A DNA stretch of 64,000 bases, taken from Atrichornis clamosus. Taxonomy: Eukaryota; Chordata; Aves; Passeriformes; Menuridae. The notes under the pieces were generated by a model, which worked only from the letters and a program-made list of their open reading frames with translations, had not been told where the DNA came from and searched no databases. The stretch covers positions 1 through 64,000 of the forward strand of contig WBMZ01002655.1 in the NCBI GenBank assembly GCA_013400975.1, given 5' to 3'. Every line of letters begins with the position of its first letter. Positions within the stretch are counted from its first letter, which is position 1. Positions 37,201-50,531 of this stretch are shown here, piece by piece. The translations under genes were made by a program, and so were the position numbers.

Positions 37201-40200
37201 ACTGGAGTCTTTCTGCCTTCCCCTCGGAAGCCTGGATACCAGGACATTAACTGAAATATTGACTACAAGTCCATTTTTCTCCAGGAAAACTAAATACACA
37301 TACACAGTTATTCCTAGGCCAGCAAATAACTATCCCATGCAGCATGGTGACTGCTCTGGCAGCTTGATAGGCAGAACATGTTCCCTTTCTGTTTATAACC
37401 CACCTCCATTTCTCCTGTCTGGAGAATGGGGAAGGCACACGAGCAGCTTGGATTTAGTTGTTTTCTGATTGCAGATAGGTTACTTAAGGGTTACACAGCC
37501 CTCCTTGGGCAGAGCTGGTGTCAGTGGCAGGCAGCCCTCACGTCAGAAATCACAGTCTAGCACTGCAGTACTTGGCTGCCTGTAGGGTGCTGCCCTGACC
37601 CAAGAATCACTTATCTGGAAAGCAGAGAGCAGAAGGCAAATTTTATTGCCTTTTGTAACAGCTTCTCTGGAAAGAAACTGCCCTGGAGGTGACAACAAGG
37701 TTGTCTTCTGAGGTTTGACCAAAACCAGCATGTTCAAAAGATGAACATGTGAGGCTCTTACACAGTTCTGTTTGGCAATCCCCAAGCAATGATTTCACCC
37801 ATCCCAAGTCCTGAGGGCAAACATCTTTTGCCTTCAAATTCAGGATCAGACAAGTGGGTTGCACTGGAGAGGCTGGAGGACTGTGATCAACAACAGGCAA
37901 AGATACCCATGCCCTTCAGGAGCATTTAGAACATCTAAGGACACAAGGAGTGCAGAGGCCACTGAGTGCCTATCTGAAATCCCCCAGCACTGGGGCCTGC
38001 CCCCAGAGTTGCTGTAGCTATCTCATCTCCCTGCAACTTGTGCTTGAAGCTGGCAGAGAAGCCAAGAGCTTTAAACTGTAACAGTTTTTCTCCACTGAGC
38101 CTCTTCCTGTGGGGCATCCTGCTGGCTCAGCGATGGCCATCTCAGGGGTACCTTGCTGGGAGCCTCCCATGTGACAGCAGAGGACTTCAGAACTGAACTA
38201 CAGTAAGGGCACAATTAAGCATGCTGATTTTTCACCAGAGAGTAGCTTCCTTTGGTGAATTTCACTTTCCTGCTCCTACAACTTCACTTCTTATCCCTGT
38301 AGCAAGCTCTCGAGACGAGAGCGAAGAGTCTGTATTTGTCTGAAGAGTGGCCACAGCCACGTGGTCTCTGCAGGAGGAAATAAAATATGCCACAGCAGCA
38401 GTGGTGTGTGCCAGGCAAAGACAGCTCCGATGGGTTGAGCAGGTAGGAGCTCACACGTGCACAGCCCTGCCAACGTGCTTTAAAATAAGACAAACACAAT
38501 GGGAAGCCTCTGTGCCACATTCACCAGAAGGTCTCACACCTGCCAGTTTCTTCTGCTGATTTCATTGGGGTAACCACAGAGCTTTCCTTTCCTCCCCCAC
38601 CCCATTGCGACTGTGGAAAAACAGCTGCCACCTTACAAGGCATCCCCAGAGCTCAGCATCCTGCAAGGCTGTGGGCCACAGTGTAAGCTGGTGACAGCCC
38701 CTTGTGACAAAGGGCAGTGCTGGAGCAGGGCAGGATGTCTCGATAGCCATGGCAGTGTGTGTTTCCACAGATGTTCCTGTGCAGGGCAGGTTCCTCCACT
38801 GTTTGCTGCTGGAGGAGTGCAACAGGTTGGAGTTGGCCTCTCCAACTTCTCACACTGGTACATGTGTTAAGTTCATTATCGTATCTGCAGCACTTTTTCA
38901 GGATAACTGAGATGTGAATGTTTGAGCTGTGTCAACAGCACACGCTGTTAGACCTCCAAGGAAATTAAGGCCCTGAAATGATTGCAAATGGAAAGCCTTT
39001 TTTTGCCTTTTTAATTAGTAATTCAACCAACCATTTAATAGAGAGCAAAATAATCACAGAGGGGTGAAGGCAAGGTATGTAAACTAGTTTTCTGCTTGAC
39101 TGGAAGTGTTCTCTTAGAGTCCAATTGGTAACATTCATCTGCATTAATAAACCTGCACTTACCTGAAACACATGGGAAAAGCTGGGGGAAAATGTCATTG
39201 TTGGCTTCTACAAAGGTGTTTCTAACACTGCTATTTGCTTCCAGTTGTTCCTCAAAGGCCAACTTTGATCCGACTAAGAAGCTTGGATTTCTATGTTATT
39301 TTGAGAAAATTAAGAGTACATTTTCCAACGGATATTTCCACTCCTATTACTGAGGTTTGAGATCTTCATTAAAAGCCATTAAATCTTGAGGAATAATTAG
39401 ACTATTTCTAGTTAGATGAGGTCTATGCCAGTAGGACTTCTCAGCTCCATTTATTTACCAAAAAAAAGTAAGATTTTACAACATTTCCAATCCTGAAAGA
39501 TACTCTAACATCTGCATATCTTTCTGAGTTATATTCCATGTTATATTTTAGCCCATACATAGGACCTTTGAGCCCTCCTTACTTTAAGAGGCTTTTCATA
39601 TTCATGTATCCATATCTAAGATCTGCACTCTTCCTTTGCACTGAATTTTTGTTCTGTGGGTTTTTTTCCCCCAAGCTAGCCCAGCAGGGGGTATTCTTGC
39701 TGAATATTCTACCTGATGCTGAGACCTAGTCTGCATTAGCTCCTCTGCCATGGGTTTTTTGGGTTTTTTTCCAATTTTGCTTGTCAAGGAAGCTTATTGT
39801 TAGAAAGGATATCTTGGGCATTAGCTGCATGTGGAGGGAGAGAGCTGGCATGTCCCTGGTGCTTTACCTCTCCAGTGTGAGCTGTGTGCTGGTATTACCC
39901 TCTGCCAGATACCAGCCTCCTCTGGCATGCCAGGCTATGCTGGAGAAATCCTGAATTTCACTTCATTATCCTCTGCTGCCTCTCGCACAGCAGCCGCACA
40001 CAGCATTGCAGGGAGGTCTCAGCCACGGGCAGTGGCATCTGTGACTGCACCCTGCCAGCTGTGGAAACACGAGGCAGCTTCACTGCACCCTTGGCTGGGT
40101 TCAGACCTCCCCATGCTCGAGCGTGACCTGCCACATGCAGCAGACCAGGCACCGTCTGCTTTAAGTTTAGCCACTCCTACAGCCTCCGGCAGAGGCTTTC

Positions 40201-42173
40201 TTGCCTTTGTCTTCGCTCTCTCCCAACGCTTAGGAAGGGGGACACCCCATATACGCTGTTAGAGATGACGTGCAGGAGGGTGAGATTCAGAGAGAGCTGG
40301 CAGAGAATTAGCACTCAGGCTAATCTGCTGAAAGGCGTATTTTAAAGCAACCAAGAAAAAAGGAGGAGGATAAAGTACACTGCTTCATACTGTGGGGTGC
40401 ATTTGGACAGAGAGCTGTAAACAGTCCCAATGTACAGGATTGTTCCAGTTCACAAAAAAAAAAGGCAAAGCTTCTCCCTTCCAGATTCATCATGAACTCC
40501 AGAAAGGCAAGATTTTAAATACTGGACATACACTGGAAATAAAAACATAAATCTACCGCAGAGAGCGCACTATTCAAACAGTGTTACTCACAGCCCTACA
40601 CCCTTTAATAGCCCCACCGCTGCTATTTATAACACCACAAGCACCCTTGGAGCTACGGAAAGTCCGAACACCACTGGGAGAAGTATTTTCCCACCCGTGA
40701 GAACAGAGAACCTGTTTGTGCCGCGGCAGTGACTCAGAAGTGACAGGGGCTGCTCCATCGCCTGTTTGCAGAGTGGTGGTGGGGGACAGACCTGGTGTGT
40801 ACCAAGCTGTGGCTCTGCAGAGCCCAACATGTTCTACACAGACTTGCAGAGAAGTTTTGGGCTAAGAACTAGAAAGCAATCCATTTTTTTCCTGGAGATT
40901 TTCAATTAAAAAAAAATTATTGTGGGAGAATTTGTGAATAGAAACAAGTCTAGAAAACTGTTTCTGCTCTTTGATGCTCAGTCATCTGCTGCCTGTATTT
41001 GTGACAGGAGATTTTAGAGGTTTGTCTCTTTCTCTAAGAAAAATTCTGGCTCCTTGCACCCTAAGGTTGCATATCCTTGAATTTTGCCTAACACATATTA
41101 GGCAAATAATGTCCTGTAGCTTTGCCAAGAATTTTTTTGGGGCATTTCAAATTTTCCATTTCACTTGCTCTAGTCAAGGGGTTTATATGCAAACTCTCAC
41201 GAAAATCTCAACCTTTAGTAAGCAACAGTAACAGCCTTGGCACTGGAAGTATTTAATGAGGAAGCCTCCTTTGTAGTGAAGGGATGCACAACAATGTATG
41301 AAATTTAGCCCTTCTAAGAAAGTATTGTAATTCTCTTCCTCTGAACTCTAGAATGTGTCATTCATCTGAACGTGCCTAGAAGATATCTGATGGTTGAGGA
41401 TGAGAGAGTTTATCTGGCTGAGCTCTGCAACTGCTGTCTCTTGGAAAGTTTCAGCTGTTGCAGAAAACAGAGTGAATGGTGGTGCACAGCTATGACTTTT
41501 TTTTTCCTTAAGGGAACCAAAGTCAAGATTTTGTTTGGTACATGGAGATTTTAGTTTAAACAGGGATTGCATCTAAGCGGAAATGAGATTCCTGTTCCAG
41601 TCTTAATGTCAAATTAAAACATATAATGTTTACTCCCCGAGAGCACCTTGACAGAGTAGAACCTCCACCACCCCACTTAGGAGTAAATATGTAGCTATGC
41701 CTATCTGCCAGGGACAGTGATTTAGGAAACTAATCTTCAACTGCAGAAACCACAGCCTCTGGCTCTTGCCCCTTGGGGCCAAATCCAGTAAAGAGAAAAA
41801 GGCAAATGTCACATTTCCCTGCCAGAAAAGATCCTGGCCACCCAGAAGGCTATTCAGCCCAGAGAGAAGCAAGCAGATTTTTATGCAGGTTCTATAATAT
41901 GACCTCCCAATCCTACTTAGACACAAACCAGGCCTCTACAGGCAACTAAGGGACTCTATGGGGGCTGTTATTCTGCACTTTAGAATCATGGTAAGAGGTC
42001 TCACAGCATTGCCCATGGTGACAGACCTTACAGAAACAAATGATAACAGGCAGCACTTGTCCTGAGGAGCACCACAGCCTAAACAGAAAGAGGAAAAGAG
42101 AAGCCTATCTCAGTGGGGAAATGTTCCCAGGATGACTCAGCCCAGCAGTCAAAGAATGGACAGATCTGAGAGA

Positions 42174-42275
42174 GAATCACAGAACCATTTCGTTTCAAAA
42201 TCACCTTTAAGATCACAGAGTCCAACCATAAGCCTAACACTGACAAGTCAATCATTAAATCATCTCTCATTTCAG
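42174..42275 (-). mobile_element. CR1 LINE remnant, minus strand
   Basis: A 100-bp remnant. On the minus strand it ends with ggttctgtgattctc and contains ggttggactctgtgatctt, with aatgattgacttgtcagtg upstream, all matching the CR1 3' end. It is truncated and diverged. The right boundary is approximate. Confidence 0.85.
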
Positions 42276-45200
42276 TGATTTTTATGTGCTTTTTATATTT
42301 TTTTCCTGGATACATTTGTCTGTGACCATCTACAAACAACACTGAGATGGATAGGATAGGGGCAAGGTAAAGAGAAACTGTGTTTTCCATGGTTTTCTTT
42401 GGCATGGCCTCTTCTCCTATACATTATATAGGCATTTACCTGCTTTTTTGGTCCAGACCTGGTTTAAAATTTATCATCCTCAACACAAAGAACAGCAGCT
42501 CTCACCCTGGCAGAAAGGGGTACTCCACCAGACAGTCTTGCTTCAACTTTCCTCTGAAATTCAGGCAGATTGGGGATTTTAACGTGGGCCTTCCCCAGTG
42601 ACTCCTGAACCACAGGGTTGCTGGCTATTCTGCCTGAAGGTTCAGCATTTCCAGTTGGAGTTGTTTCACCCTGTGCTAAATAATTAAGTGTGAACAAATC
42701 TGCTTTGGTCACTCTCGTGAAGCTTAAGAAGGAACAGGACCAGGGAAGGGTTTTCACAAAGACAGTAGTGATCTACATCACATCATGTCATAAGGGGAAC
42801 TTGCAAGTTTCCTCCACACAGAAAGAAGGAACTGAAGTGAAAAGTGCAAACCCTGGACAACCCGTCTTGATCCAACCACAGAGTAAAACAGAAACAAACA
42901 CAGTTAAAGGAGGAAGCGACGTGACCAGCACAAAATCACATCAGCACTGCTGGTCTGGAAACCTCCTAACCCAGGCCTGCCTGCCTGTGGATGGGAGAAG
43001 ACTGAATGAGGCAAAGAACAGAGGAAATGTCTCCTTGCTGTGCTTGACCTCAGCTCAGCAGGGTTTCTGAAAAATTCCTTGCTTGCTGTATGTGCACATC
43101 TATTGGCATCCATTACCTCGCTCAGGGAAAGCTCTCTTAGATGTTCAAGATCTGAGTAAATTCCTCAGGGATGCAGAGCAAATTAAATGATATAGAGACG
43201 GCCTTGGTGAGGGAAAAATGTAGTCGTTTGAAAGCTACTCCCTCACACACCCCAGTTTAACATAATCTGGCTCCTTGAAGATGTGCGTCTTGTGGTGAAT
43301 TTCAAACTCCTGGGGAAGCTTTTCCTGTGGTTGGGACATTCATAAAATCTCTCTCTCATGTGGGTGTTCCAGCAGTTAACACCATCTGCAATCATGTTGC
43401 AGACATTGCCTGAACTGGTGCACACATTTTGTCTTTTATTTTGTATTTTATGGGGACTCTAATTTTCACATGGCTGATGGAATTTAATAACATCTCAGAC
43501 TTTTCCTCCTCTGAAAAATGTGCCTAAAAATGACCAAAGGATTCAAACACTGAGAGGTTCAAGCCAGGCAGACAACATGATTGCATAAGACTTGCTTCCT
43601 TAGGAAAGCCATGCTAGAAAACAATAAAATTCAAAGTAGCTGCTTTTCTGTTCTCTTAATTTTCTAATTCTAGCAAACTAGTCTGCCAGTAGAACTGGAA
43701 AATTTTCCATTCACAGAAGTCACATTCACAGTCTATATCTGCAAGGTCCTAGGAATTTGAGGTCTCTGCCTCAATTTATGGGCATCCCATCTTCTACACA
43801 GGTGCTGAAATCAACTCTTTGTTTAGAAAAATCTTCCCTCATTTGCCTGTTTCTTTTGATGAGAATAAATAATGAAAATTCTGTTGATTATTTTCACAGC
43901 CAAGCTGAAAAACAGATACAAAACTGTGCAAAACTGAGCACCCTTCTCTTCAAAATACTCTCTTCTCAAGAAAAAAATTAAATTAAAAAGTAAGAAAAAT
44001 GTTTGTTCGTGTTGTTTGTCCACCTATATAGCTGGGGTGAGCAAAAACATGTCACTTACAGACTGGCACTGTTGTAAAAAAGAGGAAGAGGACAAGGCAA
44101 GGGAAAGGACCATGTTCCTTACCCTCCATATAACACCCAGAGAAGCTGGACCTGTTTCCTCTGAAGAAGCTCAGCCAAATGCCACAGAAGCACCTGCGAG
44201 AGTGGGACTGTGTTGATTTCTCAGCACTACAGGGTGGGACAGCCTGGCTGGTATCTCCCACCCCTCCTACAGCCCTGTCACCACACAGAGTGAGGTGAGA
44301 TGCACACATGCTGCTGGCATGAGGGACATGGCTGCAACTCCAGAACAGCCCATGTTCGCAGATAATGCCAGCCTCCCTCCCTGGGGTCTGGGAGCACAGG
44401 CTTTTGGGAGGAGGACAAAGAAGAGGAGGAGGGTGGTGGTGTCAGTGACATGTCTCACAACACATGTGGCAGCAATCGCAGCAGCCGAGAAGGCTCCCGT
44501 GCCAGAAACTGCATTGCAGATAACTGGGAGAGGTTTCTCCTATGTCCTGTGGGTCCATAAGCCTGAATGTGGGTGGGTTTTCTACCTGGGAGCATGCCTT
44601 GTCCCTTGACTGAACCTGGGCCAATAGCCCATCCTTTCCACCAGTACCCAGCTTTGCATGAAGGAGCAACTTGTGGCTTGAAAAGTGCCTCTGTCATCCT
44701 GTATATAAATAACAGACATAGCACAAGCTGCATCGTGTCTAACTGGAAGACAATCACAGCTTCTATAGATTTATTGTTGACTGTGAACACACTAACATGA
44801 AAATACTTTTTTAAAAGTCTGAATGTGGTACATGTTTTCCCAGTCTGTGTTCTTAAATTGATAAAATACATCTGCTCTGAAGAGCTATTACAGCTTATCA
44901 CAAAAACTTGGATCTAATTTATTGCCAGCAAAAAGCTTTCTTAAAGCCTCTTTCTTTTTCAGATGCTCTACCATAAAACATGACAATTCACATTAAGAAT
45001 GCATTTAAACACTGCTGAAAAGACAAGTTGTCCTGAATAAAAGGTAGCATTCAGGGTGATGGCTAGGATAAAACATAGCCAAGATTGGAAATACAAAGTT
45101 TAGTGCTTTGGAATGCATCAGGTCTTACCTAATGACCCTTACATAGCCAAAATGGCCTAGATCCTGCTGAAAACCATTGCTTCTTAGATCAGCTTCCTTC

Positions 45201-48200
45201 TGAATTCTCAAAATCACCCACCAGATGTCTGAGAATGTCAGATCCATTGCTTTCACCCATAACACTCCCTTTATACTTTTTTTGTGGCTTTGGGAGAGCA
45301 GCCACCAGAGATAAGCAAAACCTGTTGCTCCTCAGAGGTTTTCAAATCAAATCAAATCAAATCAAATGAGAAGGGTGTGCAATACCAAATATACACTTGC
45401 TGACTGTGGCCATAAGCTGAGGACGGGCTCTCTGATGGACAATCTGAGCCCTTCTCTGCCCCAGGTTTGAGCAGCTACTACTATGCCTTCCAGGAAGGGG
45501 AAGGGGAAGAGGAAGAGCTTATAGAAGGCACCTGAAGGGTCAGTAGGATCTGCATGAAGCACTCCTTCTTGCTCCTACACCTGTGAGAGGTCCCTACCTC
45601 GAGGATGTTGCCACAGCCCATAGTGTTCCACTATGCTCACCCAAGTTGCTTCTCATTCTTCCCAGATTTTTGTACCTTTGTCATGCATTCCACCCTCAGC
45701 CCATGGGTCTTTTGCTTCTCCTTCCCTTCTGGACAGTGAGATGAGCACAGAGCAAGCGCTGGGGAAAGGTGATGTAAAAATACCCCTGGCATTCCGGAGC
45801 AGCGCAGGCTTCTGTAAGAAAACTGTGTCTCAGCAGCCATGCTCCTTTTGCTCCTGCACCTAGGATGCCCTCCAGATCCAGCACCTTTCTGCAAAGGCTC
45901 TGCCAGGTTTGAACAGGGAGGACTGCAGTTGCCTGCTACAGGTGGTGCTTGTTCACCTGTCCAGGTCTTCTCCTTGGGTGCTCATGCCATGCGTGTTAAG
46001 GCAGCCCATGACACTATGGGATAGAAACTCCTTTCTCCCAGAGAGGCTGAGAGTAAATAGTGTAATAGCCAATCACTATCCTGTGGCATCAAGATAGATC
46101 CAGCCTTCTTGATGATCTCAGGGATTTCCAGGCAGCTGACAGCTTTTTTGCATCCCTGCCTTAGACATTGTTCCCTATTTGCATATGGAAATGAACCACC
46201 TGTCCCAGGAAACAAGTGGTGCTGAGCTGTTGTCCCTGTTCCTGTCCACTGCTCCCGTCTCAAAGGCCCAGTGGGTGGTGGGGCAGGGCAACTCATTGTG
46301 CATGAGACCACTGGGGCTTACCTGGTGGCTGAGGAGATGCTGGGCAGAGCTACACCCTCACTCCAAGATCTTCTCTCAGAAGCATTCAGCAACCTCCCTC
46401 CCTCCCACATCTGCTCAGCAAAGCAACCACCCTGCTCTGGCCACTCCGAGACCTGGTAGGGCAGGAATATTGGGCTTGGTCACACTTTTAAGTTTGCTTT
46501 CACTTCTGTGTTAGCCCCATCAAGTGACCTCTAAGAGCTGCTGCTGAAGCATTCTTTCTTAACTCCCTGGAAACACCACGTTACTCTGATGCTCCTGCTC
46601 AGTGCCACTGGCAGATGCACTTTTGTGCAAGGCTGTTCTGCTGACACTAGTGCTTTCCTGAGCACCACCAGCAAAGCACAGCTGCACACAAACAAGGAGC
46701 TGCAGAAGGCCAACGAATGTTTCAGGTTAGAGGTGCAATGCCATAGGTCAGTATAAAGAAGAAAAAAAAAGAAAACAAAACCCACCACATAGGTAACTCT
46801 GCTGCCTCAAAAGGACTAAGTTTGCTGGCAGATCTAGAAGTCTGAAAGTTAACAATGCCCTTGTATTACATTATTGCTTGAACAACTTGGCCAGATCTTC
46901 CTCCCTCTGAGCAGAACTCAGACTTCCCTGGAGACATCTCTGCCACCATGGGTAAATCCTATTTTTTTGGCCCTACATATACAATACTGGGGATCTCTTT
47001 TCATGCAGTCAGCTATCCATGTAAAAACACATCAAAGTGTCCAGTGTCAAGCACGTAGCAAAAGCTGTGGACATCTACGTTAGATACTTTGAAAATGCCA
47101 CCATGGAGCATGGTCCTCCAGATACTGACTCCAGCTATTTGCCTGCCATTAGAAAAGGGCCTGCTCAGCCCAGCACCAAAAAATCAAGAGGGTTGTGCAG
47201 TAATATGGCATTGTTCACTTTCTTTTCTCAAAGAAAAAAAAAAAAGAAAAGAAATCAGATTTCATTGCTTCTTTGTGTTACAGTTGTTTAAATGGAAGAC
47301 TTTGCTTCAAATTTTCCTGCAGTCATTTTCTGTCTTATTTCTGTTATGCTTTCAAATAACAGGCATTCACTTGGGAAATACACAAAAAAAGGAAAATGTT
47401 GAAAAGCTATTGATCTGCCAGGTGGAAAACTCTACATTTCATTTCCAGGGCTTTTTTTTTTTCCCCTCATCTTGGGAAACAACACATTATCCGTTCAGTA
47501 AAATTCTGGAATCATAAAATTGTTTTATAACAAGAACAATTACAAAGACAATTCGTTCTTTGAATTTTGTTTTCAAGCCTGCACATCTATTGTATGCCAT
47601 GCTTATATGTATAAGTCAGTTGTGAATACAGTTTTGGGTCTTGTTCACAGTGCTGATTACAGCCAGAAAAGAAAAAAACTGTTAGCAATGCTGACATTTA
47701 TCCCTGTGGAAAAAGCATCTCTAAAATGACTGCTCATGTGCCATGGAAGATGCCAAATTACAGTACCTCCCTTTCCATTAGTCATTCCACAACATTGTTC
47801 CCTGTTGCCACATCTCACACTTCCCCAGCAAGAGCGCAAAGACGCCACCAGACTCCCCACTATCCTTAAGCAATAGATTAAAAATACTTTCTTTTTTTTG
47901 TCTTTTAGGAAGAGGAGAAATGGGCCATGCACAGGGTTAGAGAAGAATTTGAGATGCTGCAGTTTTAGACTTCCACAAAAATACTTATTTACAAAACTGT
48001 GAGAACCGAGAATGCTATGCTTTTAGTGGGGTTTCAGCTTTTCATCCATGCTTCAGATATTTTCTGCATTAGTTCTCAGCATATTGTGTCACTTCTCTCC
48101 AAAATAAAGAGCCTGCCTTGCACTGTCTTCAGCGAAGCCTACTCTAATGTCTCCTGGGCCTTCAGCAAATACAGAAGCAGCAGCAGGTACCCATTAATTA

Positions 48201-48811
48201 CCTACCTCAGCCATTGCTCTTGTCAGACCTAAGGGGGCTGGCATCACATCTTTCTCTAACTTAATGAACACTGTGTGCACTGCAAGGGTCAGAGAAACCC
48301 TAGACAGACAGCACCTGATGTTGGAAAACAGCTTCTTTTAAAATAAAAATCAAAATCCTGTTTTTCCTGTATTTGCTCCAGAGCGGGTAAAGATGTAGAG
48401 AAAGAACAGCTTTTAAAGGCACAAAGTGGATTCTGGCATGTTTCCCCCTTTTGTGTTCCAAGCTTTGGTTTGGAAAATGCTGCATTGAGGGTGGGGTTTT
48501 TTGTTAGTTTAGTTGTGCTGCTAGACATATATTTAATCTTTTTCCTTAATATTCCTGTTATGAGAAGTCACAGCCAGAGCTAGGGAGACATTCATCAATA
48601 GAGAAAGCACACACACAATTGCTACAGCATGGTCTAGAACAAAGGGACTTCACTTTTCATTACCCTGAGGCATTGGAAAGGCTCTGCCATTCTTATTATT
48701 CCCTCTCTCTTTCCAATATTAAGTTATTGGAAACTGGCACCCACCATTTCCCAATGAACACATGGACTTCTTGCAAGCTCTGAGTAAAAGCTCTGGAGGT
48801 GGATCACATCA
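42276..48811. other. Unique non-coding sequence
   Basis: About 6.5 kb with no transposon or gene recognised. It includes an (AAATC)n microsatellite at 45,344-45,367 and A-rich runs near 46,760 and 47,232. The largest frames (148 codons minus at 44,455-44,901; 142 codons plus at 47,089-47,517) look like chance; the second crosses an A-run and a T-run. Confidence 0.55.
45344..45367. repeat. (AAATC)n microsatellite
   Basis: Nearly five perfect copies of the pentanucleotide AAATC. It is likely polymorphic in length between individuals. Confidence 0.95.
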
Positions 48812-48932
48812 GCCTGGCTGAGGTGAGAAGGGACCTGTGGAGATCACCTGGTCAAACTCCTCTGCCCAAGTAGGGTCACCCAGAGGTGGTTGCCCAGAAC
48901 CACATCTGGAAGATTTTTGAGTGTCTCCAAAG
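48812..48932 (-). mobile_element. CR1 LINE remnant, minus strand
   Basis: On the minus strand it reads gagacactcaaaaatcttcc, ggttctgggcaaccacc, then gaccaggtgatctccac and aggtcccttctcacctcag, matching the ORF2 terminus and 3' end of a CR1 of the gatctcc type. The terminal attctgtg repeats are missing. It is diverged and old. Confidence 0.88.
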
Positions 48933-49601
48933 ATGCATATCTATGCACTTAGAAGTATTTGTTTTCCTCATGTAAATGCACAAAAGTGCCTTATTCTACT
49001 CACACCATCCTTCCACAAGAAATAAATCCCATAGATCGTGGATAGGTCTCCATGTAAGGGAAAATGAAGTAAGCCTGAAGATACTGCATGGTCAGGGTGG
49101 CCATCAATTTCTCCCATAACACTAATCAATCCTTTCACTTCTTATGAGAGAAACAAATAAATCCACTTTCTCTTTCCTCTGTGTTTTATCTTTTGCCTCT
49201 CCACACACCCACACTTTGCCTGTGGCACTGAGCCATCAAAGGGAATTACTGGGTTGGAGGGATCTCTTTACTAAGATGTCCAATAACTGCACAGACAACT
49301 TTCTAATCATCTTATGCCATCATGAGGGGCACTAGGGGTGGCAGACCTGGAAATTTTACATGGGTCAGCAGGGTGGTTTTGTGGAAAAAGTAGTGACTAA
49401 GCAAGTTTCAGGTCAGCCACCCTGCTGCTCTTCCTCTGGGCAAGAATGAAGAAGTGGTTAAATATGGGGTTACCTGACCAGATCTCTCACCAACCTTTAA
49501 AACTCGGGGATTCCTTCAGCTACCAATGCACATTTCTGAATTTTGATTACATACACTAGTGCAGTTCTGCATATCCTTGTTAACAAGGTAACTACTTTGG
49601 G

Positions 49602-49715
49602 ACTGTTTTTTGGGGGGTGATGGTGGAGGTTTTGGTGTGGGTTTTGTTGTTGCTGTTTGCGAGGGGCATTTGTGTTTTTCTTTGCTTGGGGTTTTTTTTG
49701 TTTGTTTTTTTTTAA
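49602..49715. repeat. T/G-rich low-complexity tract
   Basis: A 114-bp stretch of T and G runs on the plus strand, including a run of six G, several GG/GGG words and runs of seven to nine T. The G-runs could form a weak G-quadruplex. The lysine/asparagine/proline-rich minus-strand frame across it is a by-product. Confidence 0.85.
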
Positions 49716-50159
49716 TTGAAGCTTCCTAACTTTTGGACTTTTCTGACTTCTGGTGGTAACAAGTTTTGCAAACAATTGTCCCTTATTTAGGAAACCTTTT
49801 TCATCATATGCACAACAAGGCACTCTTTGGAAGCTAGCACAGATTCCCCAGAACTTTCCAAATTTCCTGTTAGGTGTAATAATATTCCTGCTCCAACATC
49901 AGTGGAAATAATTAGGAGCCATTTCTCTGGGCTTCAGCAAGCTGAGAATGAAGCCTCCAATTTGCTCTCTGAGAGATTTTAAAGTAAAAGTAAAAGCATA
50001 CCACAAAGAGCTGCCCTGAGGCGTGAGTGAGGCTTACTCAAGAAGGTGCCCAGGGCAGCAGGGGACTGAAATGATGAGTTTTGCTTGAAAGACTGAGGCC
50101 TCCTGCCCTTATCAATAGCAGGGGTATCTGTAGTGCTGCATCACTGTAGTGACTGCACT

Positions 50160-50440
50160 TTTTAAACAATCCTGTCTTGTATTACAGGTTTGCTTATCCC
50201 AATTGCTACCATACTTAATTCTTCATTAGAAGGATGGTATGACTTTAACAGCCCAAATAAATGGGCTAATAATTAATATTCTTGCCCAGGCTGAGAATTG
50301 AAAATCCTATTAATGAAAAAAAATCAACATGATCCATTTGGCTTGTGTCAGCTTATATTTTTCATTTGCCTTGTATCTCAACTTGGACAATCAAGTTGAT
50401 TTCATTTTTATTTCTAGTTAAGTTTCACTGGTGGATTCAA
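50160..50440. promoter_or_regulatory. Candidate conserved non-coding block
   Basis: An AT-rich block with gctaccatacttaattctt, aatgggctaataattaat and aatcctattaatg. The homeodomain-type cores are dense and the block has no repeats. Conservation is not testable here. Confidence 0.2.
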
Positions 50441-50456
50441 TTGCAAAGACTGAAGT

Positions 50457-50531
50457 GGGGGGGGGGACAGAATCCTGTATGAAAACCAGCTGTTCACATT
50501 GGAATTTTAAAAAAAAGAGAGAGAGAGAGAA
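50457..50531. repeat. G10 run and (GA)n microsatellite
   Basis: A run of ten G at 50,457-50,466 and a run of A followed by (GA)n at 50,516-50,531. Both are slippage-prone, and sequencing errors in length are likely. Confidence 0.9.

Larger units (their letters stand above)
25866..42173. other. Long unique non-coding stretch
   Basis: About 16.3 kb without a recognisable transposon or gene. It is mostly AT-rich; the GC content rises somewhat near 36.8-40.3 kb. Four blocks are listed separately: candidate non-coding elements at 26,500-26,700, 27,650-28,130 and 33,950-34,290, and an anonymous open stretch at 32,100-32,526. Microsatellites lie at 32,668-32,708. The longest frames (128 codons at 32,140 and 143 codons at 39,831, both plus) show no family resemblance. 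No splice-site-bounded exon could be argued for. Confidence 0.55.

Noticed and set aside
39831..40262. 143-codon plus-strand open frame
   Set aside because: Moderately GC-rich region; protein is A/S/L-rich without motifs; nothing suggests an exon.
42690..43070. 126-codon plus-strand open frame
   Set aside because: Polar product, no family resemblance, no splice sites or poly(A) context.
44455..44901. 148-codon minus-strand open frame
   Set aside because: No domain or coding signature; overlapped on the other strand by frames of similar length.
47089..47517. 142-codon plus-strand open frame
   Set aside because: Crosses an A-run and a T-run (KEKKKRKE and FFFF stretches); by-product of low complexity.
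49497..49823. 108-codon K/N/P-rich minus-strand frame
   Set aside because: Product of the T/G-rich tract read in reverse.
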